From positions 1 through 37,999 of the forward strand of contig CALMZE010000217.1 in assembly GCA_937870585.1 (NCBI GenBank): a DNA stretch of 37,999 nucleotides. Direction: 5' to 3'. The notes beneath the pieces were generated by a model that was not told where the DNA came from, ran no database searches, and saw only the letters and a program-made list of their open reading frames with translations. The stretch's first letter is position 1. Each line of letters begins with the position of its first letter. Both the position numbers and the translations under genes were made by a program. Of the stretch, positions 34,301 through 37,999 are shown piece after piece. This stretch comes from an uncultured Sphingomonadales bacterium. Lineage in GTDB: Bacteria > Pseudomonadota > Alphaproteobacteria > Sphingomonadales > Sphingomonadaceae.

Positions 34301-34962
34301 GGGATGGCCTTTCGTACGGGAGCGCGATCGACGCGCACCTCTGTCAGCTCCAGCTTCTGGCCGACCTGCCGGACGATCACGGGCGCGACGGTGAGGCCCA
34401 ACCGCTCCTTCACGCGCTCCTCGAGAATGAAGAGGGCACGGCCGTGCTTCTCGCCAAGCGAGAGCGCATCGTCCTTTGCGTCCCCACCGCCGGTGAGGAT
34501 GATCCAGTCGGTGAGCGCGGCGGTCTTCAGCGCCCAGCCCAGATCGCGGGGATGCACGACCACCAGCTTCTGCGGCAGCGACACATAGGTCAGCGGGTTG
34601 AAGGTGAAGCCCGCAGGATAGAGCAGCTTGCCGTCCGGCAGCCGGATTTCCTGATCGAGCGTGTAGAACGGCACAACGCTGCGAACCTGGTTCTGGCGCG
34701 CGACACCGAGCGTCGCGCCTTTCAATGCGCTCCAGCCCGAACGCGGCCCGAACTTTTCGGCCATATTGGGCGGCTGCTTTGCGGCACGCGCCTCGATCTC
34801 GGCCATCGCGTCGGGCTCGGCGATCGGCCATGTACGACCAATGGTCGATGTCTCGGCGTGGGCCACCCCCGCGACGATCAGCGCGCCGGCCAGACACCCG
34901 GCGATGAGCGCGGACTGGATGGCGAGGACATGCCAGCCTTGGGGGACACGTCTATCGACCAC
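34297..34962 (-). CDS. traW: Conjugal transfer protein TraW
   Basis: A 221-aa exported TraW. The signal region is residues about 12-36 (AIQSALIAGCLAGALIVAGVAHA). Conserved elements are IGRTWPIAEPDAMAEIEARA, a central FYTLDQEIRLPDGKLLYPAGFTFNPL and 'FILEERVKERLGLTVAPVIV'. TraW acts with TraF, TraH, TraU and TrbC in pilus assembly. The frame opens with GTG at 34962, which overlaps the preceding small-protein gene by 11 bp. No upstream ATG exists without entering that gene. Its stop overlaps the traU ATG. Confidence 0.9.
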   Translation of the reverse strand: MVDRRVPQGWHVLAIQSALIAGCLAGALIVAGVAHAETSTIGRTWPIAEPDAMAEIEARAAKQPPNMAEKFGPRSGWSALKGATLGVARQNQVRSVVPFYTLDQEIRLPDGKLLYPAGFTFNPLTYVSLPQKLVVVHPRDLGWALKTAALTDWIILTGGGDAKDDALSLGEKHGRALFILEERVKERLGLTVAPVIVRQVGQKLELTEVRVDRAPVRKAIP

Positions 34963-35188
34963 GGCGGCGCTCCCTCCAGGGAACGGCAGGCGTACGACTC
35001 TCGCCGCAGACCGCGCAGATGAACGCGGTGACGCCCAGGAACAGCGTGAGCCAGATCAGCGCCTGGCTGCCGCCGAGGTCGGGGGCCGACCAGAGCACCA
35101 GCGAAGACTGGAGGATCAACAGCAGATGGGTGCCGACCAGCAGGCGAATGGATGACGGACAAGGCGCGCCGGAGAAGATGCCGTTCAT
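34952..35188 (-). CDS. 78-aa two-TM protein C with MNGxFSG motif
   Basis: A small membrane protein, unassigned. The N-terminus is MNGIFSGAPCPSSIRLLVG. Two hydrophobic segments follow (residues about 18-34 and 44-63). The tail is basic (RTPAVPWRERRRGR). The first 19 residues match the start of the upstream neighbour B (169 aa) at 13 of 19 positions, with different codons. The ATG overlaps the end of B by ATGA. It lies in the position where F plasmid carries trbI, but shows no TrbI features. It is the last of four such genes before traW. Confidence 0.7.
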   Translation of the reverse strand: MNGIFSGAPCPSSIRLLVGTHLLLILQSSLVLWSAPDLGGSQALIWLTLFLGVTAFICAVCGESRTPAVPWRERRRGR

Positions 35189-35694
35189 CGGCCCCACCTT
35201 TCGGCATGTCGGGCGAGGGCATTTGCCATCCTCGACGCGCGGTGCAGGAACCAAAGTCCTCCCCGCACAAGCGCGATCGGCGTCAGGACAAGAATGGCCG
35301 CCCGCATGAACAGGGGCATTTCCGGGACGAGCAGGAACAGGCCGACGATGATCGAGGCCGCCGCCGCTTCGAGGCCCACGATCTGCCGAAAGCGCAGAGC
35401 CGCGATCCTCTCGTCCCGACCGGACGTATATTCCATGGCAAGCGCGGAACGGGTCATGATCAGGAGCACGGCTTCATTCGAGCGATGCAGGCGTTCGACG
35501 TAGGCTTCCTGCGTCTCGCCCGGCAGGCGCGGGGCCATCCCTGGACGGATCAAAAGATTCTCCGGCCGTTTTCCGGGACGAGGAGGGATTTCGTCGATCC
35601 CGCCGTCGATCTGTCGGGCAAGCCAACGGATCATGTCGCCGATCAGCGGCCGGATCGACGACGGGTCGGGCGAGCCGGAGAAGCTGCCGTTCAT
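35185..35694 (-). CDS. 169-aa two-TM protein B with MNGxFSG and RxPxE motifs
   Basis: An unassigned protein with an N-terminal MNGSFSGSPDPSSIRPLIG motif shared with the 78-aa neighbour C. A helical stretch includes RLPGETQEAYVERLHRSNEAV. Two close membrane segments (residues about 107-125 and 128-147, IIVGLFLLVPEMPLFMRAAILVLTPIALV) follow, with a basic C-terminal tail. The R-x-P-x-E-[ST]...Y..R segment has a counterpart in the next gene upstream (A2). Start and stop both overlap neighbours (ATGA). It probably resides in the inner membrane with the soluble part in the cytoplasm. Function unknown. Confidence 0.7.
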   Translation of the reverse strand: MNGSFSGSPDPSSIRPLIGDMIRWLARQIDGGIDEIPPRPGKRPENLLIRPGMAPRLPGETQEAYVERLHRSNEAVLLIMTRSALAMEYTSGRDERIAALRFRQIVGLEAAAASIIVGLFLLVPEMPLFMRAAILVLTPIALVRGGLWFLHRASRMANALARHAERWGR

Positions 35695-36104
35695 GCCCAT
35701 CTCCGTGCCCTCCGCGTGACCAGCCAATTCGGGATGCTGTCGATGATGCGGGCGATGCCGATCGCCAGCGCGGCGCCGGCAATTCCGGCACAGGCGATCA
35801 GCCCGGCCATGAGCGGCACTGGCAGCACGCTGTCCGCGGCCCCGCACAAGCCAAGAGCGGCATAGGCCAGGGCGGTGATGACCGGCCCGGTGAAGGTTAG
35901 CAGGAGAGCGTGCCGCCGCCAGCGCTGGCGCTCGCTTTCTAGGATGGTCCATTGCGCATCGCGAACGGACGCGAGGAACCGGACCCGGTCGCCCAGTTCC
36001 CACTGGCAGCGGACCAGGTAGTCGTGAAGGGATTCGTCCGGCCTGCGCACGACGAGGGTCAGGCGCTCATTGCCGCCACTGGGCGGGAGTATGTCCAGCA
36101 TCAT
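35691..36104 (-). CDS. 137-aa two-TM protein A2 with RRPDES motif
   Basis: An unassigned small membrane protein. The segment RRPDESLHDYLVR (residues about 20-32) precedes a helical stretch, and two membrane segments lie near residues 65-85 and 95-118. A basic tail closes it (WLVTRRARRW). The P-D/G-E-S/T...Y-..R pattern is like that of protein B. It starts with ATG-ATG at 36104 overlapping the stop of A1 and ends overlapping the B start. This tight packing supports co-expression at similar levels. Confidence 0.7.
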   Translation of the reverse strand: MMLDILPPSGGNERLTLVVRRPDESLHDYLVRCQWELGDRVRFLASVRDAQWTILESERQRWRRHALLLTFTGPVITALAYAALGLCGAADSVLPVPLMAGLIACAGIAGAALAIGIARIIDSIPNWLVTRRARRWA

Positions 36105-36427
36105 CTTTTCCTCCTGAGTTTTGCGAGCAAGCGGCCCGCGGCCCCGGTCAGGCCGATGAGGATGAGCCCGGTCAGGAAACAGCCGCCGCCAACGATCGCC
36201 GCGCCGCGAAGAACGATGCCAGCGGGCTGTTCGAGCACCAGCCCGGCCGCGAGCACGAGCGATGCGATCATCACGGATTCGATGACCACCAGGCGGAAGC
36301 GCCAGCGCAATGCGTCGGCTTCCGCCCGTGCGGCGACGCGCGCCTCGATGATCCGCTCGATATCCTCATCCGGGCTCTCCACGAGCCGGAGCGGCAACTG
36401 GTCGGGGGAGGGGGAGCGCCGCGTCAT
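36101..36427 (-). CDS. 108-aa two-TM protein A1
   Basis: An unassigned small membrane protein directly after traC. The N-terminal part has SPDEDIERIIEARVAARAEAD, charged and helical, with a weak resemblance to the PDES...R segment of A2. Two membrane segments lie near residues 48-65 and 72-94, and a basic tail follows (RLLAKLRRKR). It starts at the ATG overlapping the traC stop (ATGA), so its translation should depend on that of traC. It lies in the trbI slot of the F operon but is not recognisably TrbI. Confidence 0.7.
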   Translation of the reverse strand: MTRRSPSPDQLPLRLVESPDEDIERIIEARVAARAEADALRWRFRLVVIESVMIASLVLAAGLVLEQPAGIVLRGAAIVGGGCFLTGLILIGLTGAAGRLLAKLRRKR

Positions 36428-37999
36428 GACAGCGCGCTCCGCTTCAGCGGCGCTGCGTCATCGAAGGACGTGCCGATTATCCCGGCGGGATCGACGCCGG
36501 CGAGATCGCACACCGCTTCGAGCGGCGAGCGTCCGGCGCGGACCAGCGCCTCGAACGCGGCCACGTCTTCGGGCGCGGAGGTGTTGATCCAGTAGCTGAA
36601 CGGATCGACGACGAGCCGGGCGATGCCGAGGCCAAGCGGGCTGTCGATGAAGACTTCCGAATAGTTCGGTTTGTTGTTGCGGACCGATTTCAGGAGGTCG
36701 AGGACGAAACCCGAATAGTCGAGGATCTTGTTTTCGACCGCCTTGTCATAGGTCGATCCCTGCAGGAGGAAGCGCGTCGCGGCATTTTCCAGGATCACCT
36801 GTCCCGTGCCGCCGAACAGCAGCAGATCGTTCATGCTCTGGAGAATGATGCCGAAGCTGCCGCGATATTTTCGGGCGCGGCGATAGCCCTGGCTGATCGC
36901 CTCGGCGAGGCGCGACAGGTCCTGGCCCTCTTCGCGGGTCATGAACTGCGCGGCTTCATCGCACAGCACGAAGCGGGGGCGATCACGGGCGGACAGGTAG
37001 AGTTCCTGCGTTACCGCGTTGATCACCACCATGACGACCACGTTGAACAGGTCAGGCATGGCCTTCAGGCGCTCGAGTTCGAGCACCACGAATTCATCGT
37101 TCGAGATGTCGAACGTGCTGGGACCGTTGAAATAATGGCCGTAGGCTCCGTCCGACCCGAAATCACGCAGGTTGAAGGCCAATTCGCGCGCCGTGGGCAC
37201 GAGGTGGTCGACCCGGTCGAGATCGGAGACGGTGTTGGCCGGATAGGAGCCGAGCCATTCGCGCACCGCATCGATCCCGGCTTCCGCGCGGCCGCTCTCG
37301 ATCGCCCATTGCACGGCGGACTTGAGCAGGTTCCATTCGGACGTGGTGACGCCCTTGCGCGTCCCGGCGTTGGCCATCTCCGCGACGATCGACACCGCCA
37401 TCGAGATCGCGGACTCTCGATCGTCGCCGTCGAGAGCGAGCCCCAGGTCGAACGGATTGAGGACGAGATGCTCTTCGCCCAGATCGATGTAACGGCCCGA
37501 GCAGAGCGTGCAGAGCTTCTTGTAGCTGCCGCCGATGTCGATGATGCGGATGAGCGCGTTCTGCGCGAAATACTGCTGGCACAGGTTATTGAGCAGGAAG
37601 CTCTTGCCCGCGCCCGATTCCGCCGAGACGATGAAGTTGTAGTTGTTGATACGCGGATCGAAGAGGTCGAGCGTGATGAGCTGCCCCTTGCGGCCCGTGT
37701 AGAGCAGCGCCGGCCGCCCGCCGCCCCGGAAATCGGTTTGGATCGGCGACATCAGCACGCCCGCGCGCACCGGCACGCGGAAATCGCGCTGCAGCATACC
37801 GATCGTGCGTCGCTCGGGGTACAGGCCGAAGGGCAGGCTCGCGGCCAGCAGGATCGGGTTGAGGTAGGATTCCTCCTGGACCATCCACGGCAGCGGTTCG
37901 CTCTCCCACAGCCGCTTGGCGCGCGCCGCCATCTCGCGGGCCTGCTGGCGGCCGCGGCCGGACACCCACATGGAGGGGATTACCGAGACGGACCGGGTG
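36424..37999 (-). CDS. traC: Conjugal transfer ATPase TraC (VirB4-type), 5' end outside window
   Basis: The C-terminal roughly 525 residues of TraC, the cytoplasmic ATPase of the F-type secretion channel that powers pilus assembly. The visible part has Walker A in VSAESGAGKSFLLNN (near 37,620), the following D-I-G-G-S-YKKL segment, Walker B FVLCDEAAQF and YRKYRGSFGIILQS (arm motif 'RKYRGSFGIILQSMND'). The frame is open to the right edge (reading SVIPSMWVSGRG at the margin), so the N-terminal half lies outside. It is the most upstream gene of the visible operon. The stop overlaps the first two-TM gene. Confidence 0.95.
   Translation of the reverse strand, partial: TRSVSVIPSMWVSGRGRQQAREMAARAKRLWESEPLPWMVQEESYLNPILLAASLPFGLYPERRTIGMLQRDFRVPVRAGVLMSPIQTDFRGGGRPALLYTGRKGQLITLDLFDPRINNYNFIVSAESGAGKSFLLNNLCQQYFAQNALIRIIDIGGSYKKLCTLCSGRYIDLGEEHLVLNPFDLGLALDGDDRESAISMAVSIVAEMANAGTRKGVTTSEWNLLKSAVQWAIESGRAEAGIDAVREWLGSYPANTVSDLDRVDHLVPTARELAFNLRDFGSDGAYGHYFNGPSTFDISNDEFVVLELERLKAMPDLFNVVVMVVINAVTQELYLSARDRPRFVLCDEAAQFMTREEGQDLSRLAEAISQGYRRARKYRGSFGIILQSMNDLLLFGGTGQVILENAATRFLLQGSTYDKAVENKILDYSGFVLDLLKSVRNNKPNYSEVFIDSPLGLGIARLVVDPFSYWINTSAPEDVAAFEALVRAGRSPLEAVCDLAGVDPAGIIGTSFDDAAPLKRSALS

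Noticed and set aside
1-37999. CRISPR arrays, tRNA or rRNA genes, insertion sequences, integrase or relaxase
   Set aside because: None was seen: no regularly spaced repeats, no transposase or integrase motifs, and no cloverleaf-like sequence was recognised by eye.

Overview
The window is GC-rich, densely packed DNA from an alphaproteobacterium, most likely a sphingomonad (inferred from gene content, codon use and protein style; no rRNA or tRNA is present to confirm it). It has two functional halves. The left half (1 to about 17.2 kb) is a stress, carbon-storage and envelope island. The right half (about 17.4 to 38 kb) is the accessory and mating-pair-formation part of an F-type conjugative element (an ICE or a plasmid; the window does not show which). 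No integrase, relaxase or attachment site is visible.

Left half. A truncated phospholipase D-family gene enters from the left edge. It converges on a minus-strand group encoding a VTT/DedA-like membrane protein, a DUF2147 secreted protein and an HdeD-family membrane protein. Next is a tight minus-strand operon read in the order phaC (PHA synthase), a MaoC-hydratase/phosphotransacetylase fusion, ackA (acetate kinase) and pldA (outer-membrane phospholipase A). Its junctions are a 3-nt gap followed by two ATGA overlaps. A 341-bp divergent region with inverted repeats separates phaC from an orphan LptB-like ABC ATPase. A TetR regulator then faces a four-gene plus-strand operon that builds a complete trans-envelope exporter: NodT-type outer-membrane lipoprotein, HlyD-type adaptor, an RbbA-type double-ATPase/permease fusion and a YhhJ-type permease.

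Right half. A LuxR-family regulator without a visible luxI partner follows a perfect inverted repeat. After it come an AbiEi/AbiEii-type (type IV) toxin-antitoxin pair with palindromes in its promoter, a small sigma-region-4-like protein, and about 600 bp of apparently non-coding DNA with nested hairpins. A 152-aa two-TM protein then converges on traG and is a plausible entry-exclusion candidate.

The rest is one minus-strand transfer operon, read from the right edge as traC (partial), four small two-TM proteins, traW, traU, a 109-aa unknown, a TraN split into two genes, trbC, an S26 signal-peptidase-like protein, traF, a CxxC thioredoxin-fold protein, traH and traG. Nearly every junction is a start/stop overlap, so the operon should be translated as a coupled unit. 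The most unusual items are the four-gene cassette of two-TM proteins with shared N-terminal motifs, the split TraN, the candidate exclusion protein, and the PhaC/MaoC-Pta/AckA/PldA operon.
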